Shown: positions 35,104-43,648, counted from the stretch's first letter. The stretch: 64,000 nt of DNA from Adhaeribacter_A terreus (GCF_042657365.1 NZ_JBHSKT010000001.1:496001-560000); one strand, 5' to 3'. Numbers and translations are program-made. Notes: a model not told the origin generated them from the sequence alone.

Positions 35104-35652
35104 ATGGAAAATTTTAATAGTTTTAAAACTATGATGAAGGCTTATATATTTGTCCTGCTTTTATTTTTTACTTCAGAAATCGTTGTTGCTCAGAAAAAGG
35201 AAATTAACAATTCAAAAAGTAAAATCTCAGTAAAGAGCAAAACAAAAAAAGATGTAGTTACCGAAGGTCAAATACATGTAATTTCTTGTCCAGGGGTAAT
35301 ACCTCTTGACTACAAGCCAAACCATTTAGATTCAGGTAATGAAACTGTTTATAGTTCAGTAGATACAATGCCAGATTACAAATGGGGCGGAACTTCAGGG
35401 TTATTAAAATTCATCCAAGAGAATTTGAATTATCCTAAAACCCGGCTTTCTCAAGAAGGCTTAGTAATAACCCAATTCATTGTTGATGAAAATGGTAAAG
35501 TACTTGAACCTGTAATTTTGAGAGGTTTATGTTCTCAAGCTGACCAGGAAGCGTTAAGAATTGTCAGATTATTAGAGTTTAATCCTGGAATTCAGGATGG
35601 TAAAAAAGTAAAAGTTAGATATACACTTCCTGTAAAGTTTAAATATAAATAA
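35104..35652 (+). CDS. TonB C-terminal domain protein
   Basis: The 182-residue secreted protein has a signal segment (MMKAYIFVLLLFFTSEIVVA; the ATG at 35131 would give this as the N-terminus). The C-terminal ~90 residues form a TonB-like domain: LLKFIQENLNYPKTRLSQEG, VITQFIVDENGKVLEPVIL and LLEFNPGIQDGKKVKVRYTL. There is no Pro-rich linker or true membrane anchor, so it is probably a stand-alone periplasmic TonB-type domain rather than an energy transducer. It is clearly AT-rich compared with neighbouring genes. Confidence 0.85.
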   Translation: MENFNSFKTMMKAYIFVLLLFFTSEIVVAQKKEINNSKSKISVKSKTKKDVVTEGQIHVISCPGVIPLDYKPNHLDSGNETVYSSVDTMPDYKWGGTSGLLKFIQENLNYPKTRLSQEGLVITQFIVDENGKVLEPVILRGLCSQADQEALRIVRLLEFNPGIQDGKKVKVRYTLPVKFKYK

Positions 35653-35660
35653 TCTTTCAT

Positions 35661-36230
35661 TTGCAAACCTTAACTACCTTCCTCCAAACGCTCGCCAACT
35701 TCACCACTTCCGAACTGGAACAAATTACCAGCGTCTGGAACCGGAAACAAACGTTTAACCGCGGCGATTTTATTGTAAGCGCAGGCGAAGTGGAAACGCA
35801 GGTGCATTTCGTTTTGGAAGGTACACAAACTATTCATTACCTGGAAAACGGGAAGGAGATCTGCGTTGGTTTTGGTTATCCGGGCACCATTTTAATTGCG
35901 TATCCGTCGTTCATTACCGGTAAACCTTCCGAATTTTACGTGCAGGCTATTAAGAAAACGGAGTTGCTTTCCCTGAACCATGCGGACTGGAAAATGCTAT
36001 TGGAAACGCTGCCGAAATTCAAGGATGTGTGGTACAAACTTACTGAAACGGCTTTGCTCGGCATGATGGCGCGCGAAGTGGAATTGCATATTGCTTCTAA
36101 TGCGGAACGCTACGAACGTTTATTAAAGCGCAGCCCGCAATTGTTGCAGCAAATTCCGCAGCGCTACGTGGCTTCGTATTTAAAAATGGAACCGGAAACG
36201 TTGAGCCGCCTGAAGAAAATTATAGTCTGA
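35661..36230 (+). CDS. Crp/Fnr family transcriptional regulator
   Basis: The 189-residue protein starts at TTG (35661), 8 bp after the TonB-like gene. The N-terminal part is a cyclic-nucleotide-binding-like barrel (FNRGDFIVSAGEVETQVHFV, EGTQTIHYLENGKEI), followed by the dimer helix. The C-terminus QIPQRYVASYLKMEPETLSR is the recognition HTH, shortened as in many regulators of this phylum. No clear cAMP phosphate-binding motif is seen. Targets unknown. A CRP-like palindrome occurs at 62596. Confidence 0.88.
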   Translation: MQTLTTFLQTLANFTTSELEQITSVWNRKQTFNRGDFIVSAGEVETQVHFVLEGTQTIHYLENGKEICVGFGYPGTILIAYPSFITGKPSEFYVQAIKKTELLSLNHADWKMLLETLPKFKDVWYKLTETALLGMMAREVELHIASNAERYERLLKRSPQLLQQIPQRYVASYLKMEPETLSRLKKIIV

Positions 36231-36252
36231 AAATCTTGATCCTCGTCATGGT

Positions 36253-36280
36253 TTTGGGCTTTGTGGCGGCGGTATCTTTG
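36253..36280 (+). promoter_or_regulatory. Promoter (TTTG - TATCTTTG) of the DinB-like gene
   Basis: A -33 TTTG (36253-36256) and a -7 TATCTTTG (36273-36280) are 16 bp apart, a little closer than usual. The box ends 16 bp before the ATG at 36297, which supports that start. Confidence 0.55.
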
Positions 36281-36296
36281 TGAAAAACGAAATGCC

Positions 36297-36860
36297 ATGA
36301 ACCATACATTAGAGCAACTGCACCGCGAAACTGAAACTATTTCTAAGTTTGTAGAAACGGAAATAAAAAAGCTGCCGCTTGAAAAGCTGAATCAGAAACC
36401 GGCCAACGGCGGCTGGAGTTTGCTGGAATGCCTCGAACATCTGAACCGATATTCCAATTACTACCATCCGGCCCTGGAAAAAGCCATAAGCAGCAACTTT
36501 ACGGTAAATACCAATCCTGAAATTACGCTTACCTGGATCGGGAAAAAATCGGTGGAAATGATCTCACCGAAGAACACCAAAAAGCATAAGACCATTAAGA
36601 AAATGAATCCGCAGGGTTCGGTGCTGCAAGTTTCAGTGGTTCATGGTTTTCTGAAAAACCAGCAGCAATTGCTTTCGCTTTTAGAAAAAGCCAGGCAGGC
36701 AGATCTGGGTAAAAAAGCCGTTCCGGTAGAATTTTTCCGCCTGCTTAAAATGAATATTGGCGAGACCCTGCTTTTTATGGTACTGCACGAACAGCGCCAT
36801 TTCCTACAATTGCAGCGGATTTTTACGGAAGTTACTACCACCCGGAAAGCAGCAGCCTAA
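36297..36860 (+). CDS. DinB-like four-helix protein
   Basis: The 187-residue protein is of the DinB_2 type: His residues in WSLLECLEHLNRYSNYYHPA and FMVLHEQRHFLQLQRI are placed like the metal-binding His triad of DinB proteins (H-x..., HExRH). Some DinB-fold proteins are bacillithiol-S-transferases or metal hydrolases; the function here is not predictable. The ATG at 36297 is used rather than the one at 36261, because the -7 box overlaps the latter. Confidence 0.85.
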   Translation: MNHTLEQLHRETETISKFVETEIKKLPLEKLNQKPANGGWSLLECLEHLNRYSNYYHPALEKAISSNFTVNTNPEITLTWIGKKSVEMISPKNTKKHKTIKKMNPQGSVLQVSVVHGFLKNQQQLLSLLEKARQADLGKKAVPVEFFRLLKMNIGETLLFMVLHEQRHFLQLQRIFTEVTTTRKAAA

Positions 36861-36950
36861 GCTTTACTTTTTAGCGCCAAACCTATACCATTTTCGCATT
36901 TCCGATTTCAGCCAATTAACCTTAATTTCGGCTGGAAATAGATTACCCAA

Positions 36951-37985
36951 ATGGAAAACATTTTCTTCGGCACCGAAGCCTTTCCCAAACTTCAGGAATT
37001 TTTGCAGAATAAAGCTTTCAGCCAGGTTTTAGTTTTAGCAGATGAAAATACCCTGCGCGATTGCTACCCGTTGGTGAAAAAACAGCTAACCGAACATCAC
37101 GTTTTGCAAATTCCTTCCGGCGAAGAAAATAAGACCTTAGTCACTTCCGAAAAGATCTGGCAATTCCTCTCCGAAAAGCAATTCGACCGTTGGAGCGTGG
37201 TGGTGAATCTGGGTGGTGGCGTGATCGGGGATATGGGTGGTTTTTGTGCGGCTTTGTATAAACGTGGCATTACGTTCGTGAATGTTCCGACTACTTTGCT
37301 GGCTATGGTAGATGCAAGCGTTGGTGGTAAAACCGGGATCGATTTTCTGAGTTTCAAGAACCAGTTAGGGGTTTTTCAGGAACCGAAAGCCATTTTTATT
37401 CATCCGGTTTTCCTGGAAACGCTATCGTTAAGGCTCATAAAATCGGGTTATGCGGAGGTGATCAAGCACTGGCTAATTGCTGATGCAGCTGCTTTCGAAA
37501 CCCAGCGCTGGAACGGTTTGCTGGCCGCCGACTGGCAACAGTTAATTCCGGAATCGGTGGCAATAAAAAGCAAGATCGTGAAAGCCGATCCGCTCGAAAA
37601 TGGTTTGCGTAAAGTCCTGAATTTCGGGCATACGGTGGGCCACGCAGTAGAAAGTTATTTCCTGAACCAGGCTGGCCGCGAGCTTTTACACGGCGAAGCA
37701 ATTGCAGTTGGCATTATTTGCGAAAGTTATTTGTCGGAAAAGAAAGGGTTGCTTACCGCTTCGGAACTGAGTAAGATCGAAACGTTCATGGCTTCGGTTT
37801 TCGAGAAAGTTAAACTTACGCCCGAAGATATTGCTGGAATTTTACCTTATCTGCAGCAGGATAAAAAGAACTTCCGGGGGACAATAAACTGCGTTTTGCT
37901 GGAAGAGATAGGCAAGGCGATCTACGACCAACCCATAACCATCGCTGAAGTGGAACGTGCGCTTCATTATTACCAATTGCTATGA
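36951..37985 (+). CDS. aroB: 3-Dehydroquinate synthase
   Basis: It converts DAHP to 3-dehydroquinate, the second step of the shikimate pathway, using NAD+ and a divalent metal. The 344-residue protein has GEENKTLVTSEKIW, NLGGGVIGDMGGFCAALYKR, PTTLLAMVDASVGGKTGID, and the metal ligands in SGYAEVIKHW, LNFGHTVGHAVES and LLHGEAIAVGI. A reverse dispersed element (36864-36894) lies just before it. The stop codon overlaps the aroA start (ATGA). Confidence 0.95.
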   Translation: MENIFFGTEAFPKLQEFLQNKAFSQVLVLADENTLRDCYPLVKKQLTEHHVLQIPSGEENKTLVTSEKIWQFLSEKQFDRWSVVVNLGGGVIGDMGGFCAALYKRGITFVNVPTTLLAMVDASVGGKTGIDFLSFKNQLGVFQEPKAIFIHPVFLETLSLRLIKSGYAEVIKHWLIADAAAFETQRWNGLLAADWQQLIPESVAIKSKIVKADPLENGLRKVLNFGHTVGHAVESYFLNQAGRELLHGEAIAVGIICESYLSEKKGLLTASELSKIETFMASVFEKVKLTPEDIAGILPYLQQDKKNFRGTINCVLLEEIGKAIYDQPITIAEVERALHYYQLL

Positions 37986-39253
37986 GCGCCAGGAACATCC
38001 GAATATCGCACCCTACGGGCATTTTAAAAGGTACCGTACAATTACCAGCTTCCAAATCGGAGAGTAACCGGGCACTTTTAATTCAGGCTTTAAGTCCGGA
38101 AAAAATTACGCTGCACAATCTTTCCGATGCGAACGATACCGTTTTGCTGCAACGTTTACTCTATGCTCCTGGAAAGGAAATTAATGCCGAAGATGCCGGC
38201 ACAGTCATGCGTTTTTTAACGGCTTATTTCAGTTTAACCAATCAGCAAAAAGTTTTAACCGGAACGGAACGTATGTGTCAACGACCGATCGGAATTCTGG
38301 TAAATGCGTTGCGGGAATTGGGTGCCGATATTCATTATTCAGGGCAGGAAGGTTTTCCACCGCTGGAAATCCTGGGCTTTGACCCGAAGTTCTCAGGGTT
38401 GGCAAAAGTGAAGATTCGGGGCGATGTGAGTAGCCAGTATATTTCCGCTTTGCTGCTTTGCGCACCCATTTTGCCAGGTGGTTTACAGCTGGAACTGGAA
38501 GGTAAAATTGCTTCCCGGCCGTATATTGAAATGACACTGGCTTTGATGCAGCAGTTTGGCGTTGCTTCTGAACTGGTAGAAAACGCTATCGAAATTGCGC
38601 CAAAAAGTTATGCAGGCGGAGCGTTTTCGGTGGAAGCCGATTGGACGGCAGCGAGTTATTGGTACAGCATGGTTGCGTTGGCGAAGGAAACCGAAATATT
38701 GCTCTCAGGTTTAAAAGAAAATTCGCTGCAAGGCGACAGCAAAGTGGCTTCGCTCATGGAAGATTTCGGGGTGAAAACCACGTATTTACCGGAAGGAATT
38801 TTGCTTACCAAAACGCCTGAAAATACTGCAAAATCAGCGATAGATTTCTCGGATATTCCAGATCTGGCGCAAACGTTTGCCGTACTGGCCGCCGCAAAAA
38901 ATATAGAACTCGAAATGACCGGGCTGGAAAGTCTGCGCATTAAAGAAACCGACCGCATTGTTGCGTTACAAACGGAGCTGGCTAAATTCGGGGCAGCTTT
39001 AACTGAAACTTCACCAGGCACTTTTTTAGTGAAAAACGGTAGCGTTTCCGGAGTGTGGGAGTTCGAATCTCCCCGCGAAGATAATTCAGAAACTAGATTT
39101 GAAACATATCACGACCATCGGATGGCGATGGCTTTTGCACCTTTGGCGATGTTGCAGGAAATTGAAATAGAAAATGCGGGAGTAGTAAGAAAATCGTATC
39201 CGAAGTTTTGGGAAGAACTGCGGAAAATTGGGTTTGAGATAATGAGCGTCTGA
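37982..39253 (+). CDS. aroA: 3-Phosphoshikimate 1-carboxyvinyltransferase (EPSP synthase)
   Basis: It joins PEP to shikimate 3-phosphate. The 423-residue protein has the substrate-binding N-terminus LPASKSESNRALLIQAL, EDAGTVMRFLTAYFS, the Arg-containing RPIGILVNALRELGADI, and the C-terminal LRIKETDRI and YHDHRMAMAFAPLA. The usual LPGSKS motif reads LPASKS (Gly to Ala), a change that in other EPSP synthases affects PEP/glyphosate binding. It is coupled to aroB by a 4-bp overlap. A dispersed-element-like stretch (39032-39055) lies inside the coding sequence. Confidence 0.95.
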   Translation: MSARNIRISHPTGILKGTVQLPASKSESNRALLIQALSPEKITLHNLSDANDTVLLQRLLYAPGKEINAEDAGTVMRFLTAYFSLTNQQKVLTGTERMCQRPIGILVNALRELGADIHYSGQEGFPPLEILGFDPKFSGLAKVKIRGDVSSQYISALLLCAPILPGGLQLELEGKIASRPYIEMTLALMQQFGVASELVENAIEIAPKSYAGGAFSVEADWTAASYWYSMVALAKETEILLSGLKENSLQGDSKVASLMEDFGVKTTYLPEGILLTKTPENTAKSAIDFSDIPDLAQTFAVLAAAKNIELEMTGLESLRIKETDRIVALQTELAKFGAALTETSPGTFLVKNGSVSGVWEFESPREDNSETRFETYHDHRMAMAFAPLAMLQEIEIENAGVVRKSYPKFWEELRKIGFEIMSV

Positions 39254-39284
39254 GAGTAGTTAGGTAAGTTCTTGGCAATAATAA

Positions 39285-39470
39285 AGTCCCCCTTTGGAGG
39301 GGGTAGGGGGAGGATTTCACGTTATTAAAGATTCAAATTGCGAAGATTCTCCCCTTGAGGGGAGTTAGAGGGGTGTTCCTCTTCAAACGATTACACCCCT
39401 CCAGCTCCCCTCAAGGGGAGAGTATCAGCTAAAGTGAAAATCCTGCCCCTACCCCCTCCAAAGGGGGACT
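39285..39470. repeat. Two nested inverted repeats
   Basis: The outer arms AGTCCCCCTTTGGAGGGGGT (39285 on) and ACCCCCTCCAAAGGGGGACT (to 39470) enclose a second pair, CTCCCCTTGAGGGGAG (from 39349) and CTCCCCTCAAGGGGAG (to 39421). The outer pair belongs to the family at 9803 and 41824; the inner one is a different C-rich family. No gene lies within. One element probably jumped into the other. Confidence 0.8.
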
Positions 39471-39494
39471 AAAAATTACTTGTCTGTAGTACCG

Positions 39495-40277
39495 TTAAAT
39501 TTCTGTCAGCAACTGCTGAAAATATTCCGGTGCTTTTAATAACCTGCTTCCGTACCAGCTGAACATTTCGCCATCTACGATTTTAATTTTTGCCTGCGGG
39601 CAGATCGCCTGAAATTCCTGAATGTGTTTTTCTTTGAAAGGGTAAGGTTCCGAAGAAAGTAAAATGATTTCCGGCTGCGTTTTCTGCAGTATTTCTATAC
39701 GAATCTCCGGGTACCGTTCAGCATTGGCAAATACATTTTGGAGGCCGCAACGCTGCAACATATCGTTTATAAAAGTGTTGCTGCCTACGGCCATGTATGG
39801 GTTTTTCCAGATAAAATAAGCGGAGGAAATCTGGGGTTGCAGTTTCGGTAAAGTAGTAAAGCCGGCTTCAGTTTTTGCAGCAATTTCCGTAGCGTTTTTG
39901 GAAGTTCCGGTTAGCTCGCCAATTTTCCGGATCATATCCAGCGCATCTTCCAGGGTGAAAATATCACTCATCCAGACCGGGTATTTTTCAGCTAATTTTT
40001 CAATGCCTTCCTGGTAGTTTTCTTCCTTATTTCCGATGATCAAGTCCGGTTGCAAAGCATCAATCACTTCAAAATTGAAATTCTTGGTGCCACCGATCTT
40101 CGGTTTGGTTTTTACTTTATCCGCCGGATGAATGCAGAATTTGGTAACGCCAACCACTTCGTTTTCCAGCCCCAGATCAAAAAGCAACTCCGTTTGCGAA
40201 GGCACCAGCGAAATTATCCGCCTAGGTTTTTCGGCTAAAAAGATAGCGTTTTGAAGTTGATCGGTGAAGGTAGGCAC
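39495..40277 (-). CDS. BtuF/TroA-like helical substrate-binding protein without signal peptide
   Basis: The 260-residue protein has the fold of cobalamin/metal ABC-transporter binding proteins: RRIISLVPSQTELLFDLGLE, NFEVIDALQPDLIIGNKEEN and NPYMAVGSNTFINDMLQRCG. It lacks any signal peptide or lipobox, unlike true periplasmic BtuF. Cytoplasmic homologues without a signal are known in this phylum, with unclear roles. The region coding for residues LQNAIFLAEK (40226-40254) is itself a reverse dispersed element, so the repeat seems to be absorbed into the reading frame. Confidence 0.8.
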   Translation of the reverse strand: MPTFTDQLQNAIFLAEKPRRIISLVPSQTELLFDLGLENEVVGVTKFCIHPADKVKTKPKIGGTKNFNFEVIDALQPDLIIGNKEENYQEGIEKLAEKYPVWMSDIFTLEDALDMIRKIGELTGTSKNATEIAAKTEAGFTTLPKLQPQISSAYFIWKNPYMAVGSNTFINDMLQRCGLQNVFANAERYPEIRIEILQKTQPEIILLSSEPYPFKEKHIQEFQAICPQAKIKIVDGEMFSWYGSRLLKAPEYFQQLLTEI

Positions 40278-40325
40278 TTGAATTCAATTAGAAATTAGAA
40301 ATTCAAAATTAGAAATTTTTCAGGG

Positions 40326-40357
40326 AGTTTTTAGGGGAAAAAAGATACCGTTTTTGA
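40326..40357 (-). repeat. Copy of the 30-bp dispersed element (reverse)
   Basis: GAGTTTTTAGGGGAAAAAAG then ATACCGTTTTTG, upstream of the BtuF-like gene. Confidence 0.65.
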
Positions 40358-40366
40358 TGCGGTGCT

Positions 40367-40390
40367 TTGGTCTGTGCGCCACAGACCAAG
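40367..40390. repeat. Short hairpin
   Basis: TTGGTCTGTG and CACAGACCAA are perfect complements around CGC. It stands alone in the 40278-40587 gap. Confidence 0.7.
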
Positions 40391-40431
40391 GTGATTGATC
40401 AAAGTAATGAATTTCCTTTCCAATTCATTTG

Positions 40432-40529
40432 GTCATCTCGACGTCAGGAGAGATCTCCGAAGGAAAGTAGTAAGGCAGATTAGAAAGAAGTACGAACCCG
40501 TTGAGATCTCTCCCTGCGGTTGAGATGAC
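40432..40529. repeat. 98-bp inverted repeat (GTCATCTCGAC family)
   Basis: The arms GTCATCTCGAC..GGAGAGATCTC and GAGATCTCTCC..GTTGAGATGAC flank about 45 bp. Similar in build to the GTCATCCTGAGC repeats but with different sequence. With the hairpin at 40367, a dispersed element and a terminator it fills the gap 40278-40587. Confidence 0.75.
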
Positions 40530-40544
40530 AGTTTGGATTAGGCG

Positions 40545-40580
40545 AAAAAAAAAGCCCTCCCCTGAATTAGGGGAGGGCTG
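40545..40580 (-). terminator. Terminator of the M42 peptidase gene
   Basis: AGCCCTCCCCT / AGGGGAGGGCT with a 5-base loop and T9 on the minus strand. Confidence 0.92.
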
Positions 40581-40587
40581 GGTGAGG

Positions 40588-41658
40588 TTACTTCAAATAC
40601 CGGAAATCATGACCGGCTTCGAGCTGAATTATGAACTCGTACATCAGCTTGATCACGTTTTCTACATCGTCTTTATGCACGGTTTCTACGGTTGTGTGCA
40701 TGTATTTCAGCGGCAGAGAAATTAGCGCCGAAGCTACACCGTCGGAAGAATACGCGAAGGCATCGGTATCAGTGCCGGTGGCGCGGGTGGCTGCAGCGCG
40801 CTGGAACGGAATTTCTTTTTTCTGAGCCGTATCGATGATCATTTGCAGCAGATTGTTCTGTACCGCCGGGCCGTAGGTTAAAACCGGACCTTTGCCGCAA
40901 TGCTGGTCGCCGCTGATCTTTTTGTCGTACATCGGGCTTTGCGTGTCGTGGCAAACGTCGGTAATAATGGCCACATTCGGCTTAATGCGATGGGCGATCA
41001 TTTCGGCGCCGCGCAGGCCAATTTCTTCCTGCACCGCATTTACAATGTAAAGGCCGAACGGCAGTTTTTTCTTGTTTTCGTGGAGCATCCTGGCAACTTC
41101 CGCGATCATGAAACCACCAATGCGGTTATCCAAAGCGCGTCCAACATAGTATTTGTCGTTCATTACCATCATTTCATCGGTGAAAGTAACTACGGTACCT
41201 ACGTGAATGCCCAGTTCTTCTACTTCCGCTTTAGAACTGCAACCGCAATCGATGAAAATGTTTTCTACGGTCGGAGCTTTGTCGTTTTCTACTTTGCGAA
41301 CGTGAATGGCCGGCCAGCCGAAAACGCCTTTTACAATGCCTTTTTTGGTGTGGAAATTTACGCGCATGCTCGGGGCAATAATGGCATCGGAACCGCCATT
41401 GCGGCGCACGTAAATGTAGCCCTGATCAGTAATGTAATTCACAAACCACGAAATTTCGTCGGCGTGCGCTTCAATGACTACTTTGTATTCCGCTTCCGGG
41501 TTAATTACGCCTACTACGGTGCCATACGTATCTACGAAATGCTCGTCGATGTAGGGCCTCATGTATTCGAGCCAGAGTTTCTGGCCTTCGGCTTCGAAAC
41601 CGGTTGGGGAGGCGTTATTTAAGTATTTCTCTAAAAATTCGAAAGATTCTTTTCTCAT
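40588..41658 (-). CDS. M42 family metallopeptidase (glutamyl/deblocking aminopeptidase type)
   Basis: The 356-residue enzyme, from the ATG at 41658, cleaves N-terminal residues from peptides in the cytosol. Metal-binding and catalytic residues occur in VIEAHADEISWFV (His, Asp), FIDCGCSSKAEVEELG, GRALDNRIGGFMIAE, NAVQEEIGLRGAEMIA (Glu-Glu) and ITDVCHDT, and the final His in LKYMHTTVETVHKDD. M42 enzymes form dodecameric tetrahedra. The long upstream extension of the reading frame consists of repeats and is not coding. Confidence 0.92.
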   Translation of the reverse strand: MRKESFEFLEKYLNNASPTGFEAEGQKLWLEYMRPYIDEHFVDTYGTVVGVINPEAEYKVVIEAHADEISWFVNYITDQGYIYVRRNGGSDAIIAPSMRVNFHTKKGIVKGVFGWPAIHVRKVENDKAPTVENIFIDCGCSSKAEVEELGIHVGTVVTFTDEMMVMNDKYYVGRALDNRIGGFMIAEVARMLHENKKKLPFGLYIVNAVQEEIGLRGAEMIAHRIKPNVAIITDVCHDTQSPMYDKKISGDQHCGKGPVLTYGPAVQNNLLQMIIDTAQKKEIPFQRAAATRATGTDTDAFAYSSDGVASALISLPLKYMHTTVETVHKDDVENVIKLMYEFIIQLEAGHDFRYLK

Positions 41659-41707
41659 AGTTTTAAAATATGCCTGGCATTTACAATGTGCCCCATACGC
41701 AATTAAC

Positions 41708-41737
41708 ACTTTTCGGGCTAAAAAGCATAGCGTTTTT
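41708..41737 (-). repeat. Copy of the 30-bp dispersed element (reverse)
   Basis: ACTTTTCGGGCTAAAAAGCA then TAGCGTTTTT, close to consensus. Confidence 0.75.
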
Positions 41738-41755
41738 GGGGAGGCCAATATAATG

Positions 41756-41792
41756 AAAAAAAGGTTGCCACGAACACGGAGCAACCTTTTTT
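41756..41792 (-). terminator. Terminator of the acyl-CoA carboxylase gene
   Basis: AAAAAAAGGTTGC / GCAACCTTTTTT around CACGAACACGGA. Confidence 0.85.
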
Positions 41793-41823
41793 GTGATGCA
41801 GAGAAATCTGCGTTGGTACTTTT

Positions 41824-41918
41824 GTCCCCCTTTGGAGGGGGTAGGGGGAGGACTTTTACGTTCTCTGAAAAAATATTTAGAATGCCTGAATTCCTCCCCA
41901 ACCCCTCCAAAGGGGGAC
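41824..41918. repeat. C-rich inverted repeat (95 bp)
   Basis: The arms GTCCCCCTTTGGAGGGGGTA and TCCCCAACCCCTCCAAAGGG.. are near-complements around about 38 bp. It has the same ends as the repeats at 9803-9889 and 39285-39470 and stands just behind the carboxylase stop codon. Confidence 0.78.
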
Positions 41919-41932
41919 TTTTATCGGAATAG

Positions 41933-43492
41933 CTACAACGGAATATTGCCGTGTTTTTTCCGCGGAAGTTTCACCGCTTTGTTTTCCAGCATTTTAAACG
42001 CTTTGATCAGTTTGGTACGGGTTTCGGAAGGCGTGATCACTTCGTCAATGAAACCACGGTGCGCAGCGCGGTAAGGCGTAGCAAATTTCTCCTGGTATTC
42101 GGTTACTTTCTCCGCAAGTTTTGCTTCCGGATCTTCGGCGGCAGCAATTTCGCGTTTGAAGATGATCTCCGCAGCACCTTTAGCACCCATTACGGCGATT
42201 TCAGCCGTTGGCCACGCGTAGTTCATATCGGCGCCGATGTGCTTGGAGTTCATTACGTCGTAAGCGCCACCATACGCTTTACGGGTAATTACAGTAATTC
42301 TTGGAACGGTAGCTTCGGAGAAAGCATACAATAATTTCGCGCCGTTGGTGATGATGCCGCGCCATTCTTGGTCAGTACCCGGCAGGAAGCCCGGAACGTC
42401 TTCCAGCACTAAAAGCGGAATGTTGAAGCAATCGCAGAAACGTACGAAACGGGCGGCTTTGGTGCTGGCGTTAATATCTAATACACCGGCCAAAACGGCA
42501 GGCTGATTTCCAACAATACCAATGCTGCGACCAGCTAAACGGGCAAAACCAACTACAATATTTTCACCGAAGTTCTTGTGCACTTCCATGAACGTGTCCG
42601 CATCGATAATGCCTTCGATCACCTCGCGCATGTCGTAGGGCTGATTGGCGTTGGCTGGAATAATGCTGTCTAAAACCGGACGGCTTTCGTCTTCCTTCGC
42701 TTCGTAAGGCACCGCCGGAGCAGTATCTTCGCAGTTTTGCGGCATGTAGCTTAAAAGCGCTTTGATGTTGTTGATGGCTTCCACTTCGTTAGCGCAGGAG
42801 AAATGCGTAACGCCGCTTTTCGCGCTATGTGTGCTGGCACCGCCCAGTTCTTCGGACGTTACGTTTTCGTGAGTTACGGTTTTTACTACGTTTGGCCCGG
42901 TTACGAACATGTACGAAGTATTTTCAACCATCAGGATAAAGTCGGTGATGGCTGGCGAATAAACCGCGCCACCGGCGCAAGGACCCATAATGGCAGAGAT
43001 CTGAGGTACTACACCCGAAGCCTGTACATTGCGGTAGAAAATATCGGCGTAACCACCCAAAGAAACTACGCCTTCCTGAATACGTGCTCCGCCGGAGTCG
43101 TTCAGACCAATTACCGGAGCGCCGTTTTTCATGGCCAACTCCATAATTTTAACGATCTTTTCGGCGTGCGTTTCGGAAAGCGAACCGCCTAAAACGGTGA
43201 AATCCTGGGAGAAAACGTACACCAAACGGCCGTTTACAGTTCCGTAGCCGGTTACCACGCCATCGCCTAAATAATATTCTTTATCTAACCCGAAATCTTT
43301 GGAGCGGTGCATTACAAATTTGCCGATCTCTTCGAAAGAGCCTTCGTCCATTAATAAGCTGATGCGCTCGCGGGCAGTGAGTTTGCCTTTTTTGTGTTGG
43401 GCATCAATTCGAGCCTGGCCGCCGCCTAAAAGTGCTTCTGCGTTCTTTTTCGCTAAAATTTCGGTGGGAGTTCCGGTATGAGTATGTGGCAT
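41933..43492 (-). CDS. Acyl-CoA carboxylase beta subunit (carboxyltransferase)
   Basis: The 519-residue protein transfers a carboxyl group from biotin to an acyl-CoA, probably propionyl-CoA by similarity to the PccB group. It starts with a zinc-less N-terminus (LLGGGQARIDAQHKKGKLTA), then GSLSETHAEKIVKIMELAMK, the acyl-CoA oxyanion loop GGARIQEGVVSLGGYADIF, and the C-terminal biotin-binding region LVLEDVPGFLPGTDQEWRG with RKAYGGAYDVMNSKHIGAD. The biotin-carboxylase/carrier subunit is not adjacent. Confidence 0.93.
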   Translation of the reverse strand: MPHTHTGTPTEILAKKNAEALLGGGQARIDAQHKKGKLTARERISLLMDEGSFEEIGKFVMHRSKDFGLDKEYYLGDGVVTGYGTVNGRLVYVFSQDFTVLGGSLSETHAEKIVKIMELAMKNGAPVIGLNDSGGARIQEGVVSLGGYADIFYRNVQASGVVPQISAIMGPCAGGAVYSPAITDFILMVENTSYMFVTGPNVVKTVTHENVTSEELGGASTHSAKSGVTHFSCANEVEAINNIKALLSYMPQNCEDTAPAVPYEAKEDESRPVLDSIIPANANQPYDMREVIEGIIDADTFMEVHKNFGENIVVGFARLAGRSIGIVGNQPAVLAGVLDINASTKAARFVRFCDCFNIPLLVLEDVPGFLPGTDQEWRGIITNGAKLLYAFSEATVPRITVITRKAYGGAYDVMNSKHIGADMNYAWPTAEIAVMGAKGAAEIIFKREIAAAEDPEAKLAEKVTEYQEKFATPYRAAHRGFIDEVITPSETRTKLIKAFKMLENKAVKLPRKKHGNIPL

Positions 43493-43520
43493 GATATCCG
43501 TTCAATAATAATTCTGGCTT

Positions 43521-43528
43521 CAAATTTA
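43521..43528 (-). promoter_or_regulatory. Possible -7 box of the carboxylase gene
   Basis: On the minus strand TAAATTTG fits TAnnTTTG, 29 bp before the start at 43492. Confidence 0.4.
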
Positions 43529-43580
43529 TTAAACAATGCCGGCATTACTATTTTTTGAAGCGGTTTTTTCAGGAGGAAGG

Positions 43581-43611
43581 AGTTTTTCGGGTGGGAGGGG
43601 TAGCGTTTTGG
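43581..43611 (-). repeat. Copy of the 30-bp dispersed element (reverse)
   Basis: AGTTTTTCGGGTGGGAGGGG then TAGCGTTTTGG, degenerate. Confidence 0.55.
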
Positions 43612-43640
43612 AGTGGAATTAGTGTGCTTATTTGTTTTGT

Positions 43641-43648
43641 TAATTTTG
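43641..43648 (+). promoter_or_regulatory. Possible -7 box of the beta-propeller lipoprotein gene
   Basis: TAATTTTG fits TAnnTTTG, 61 bp ahead of the ATG at 43710. Confidence 0.45.

Noticed and set aside
41659..41910. N-terminal extension of the M42 peptidase gene
   Set aside because: It consists of a C-rich inverted repeat, a terminator and a dispersed element; M42 proteins start near MRKESFEFLEKY.
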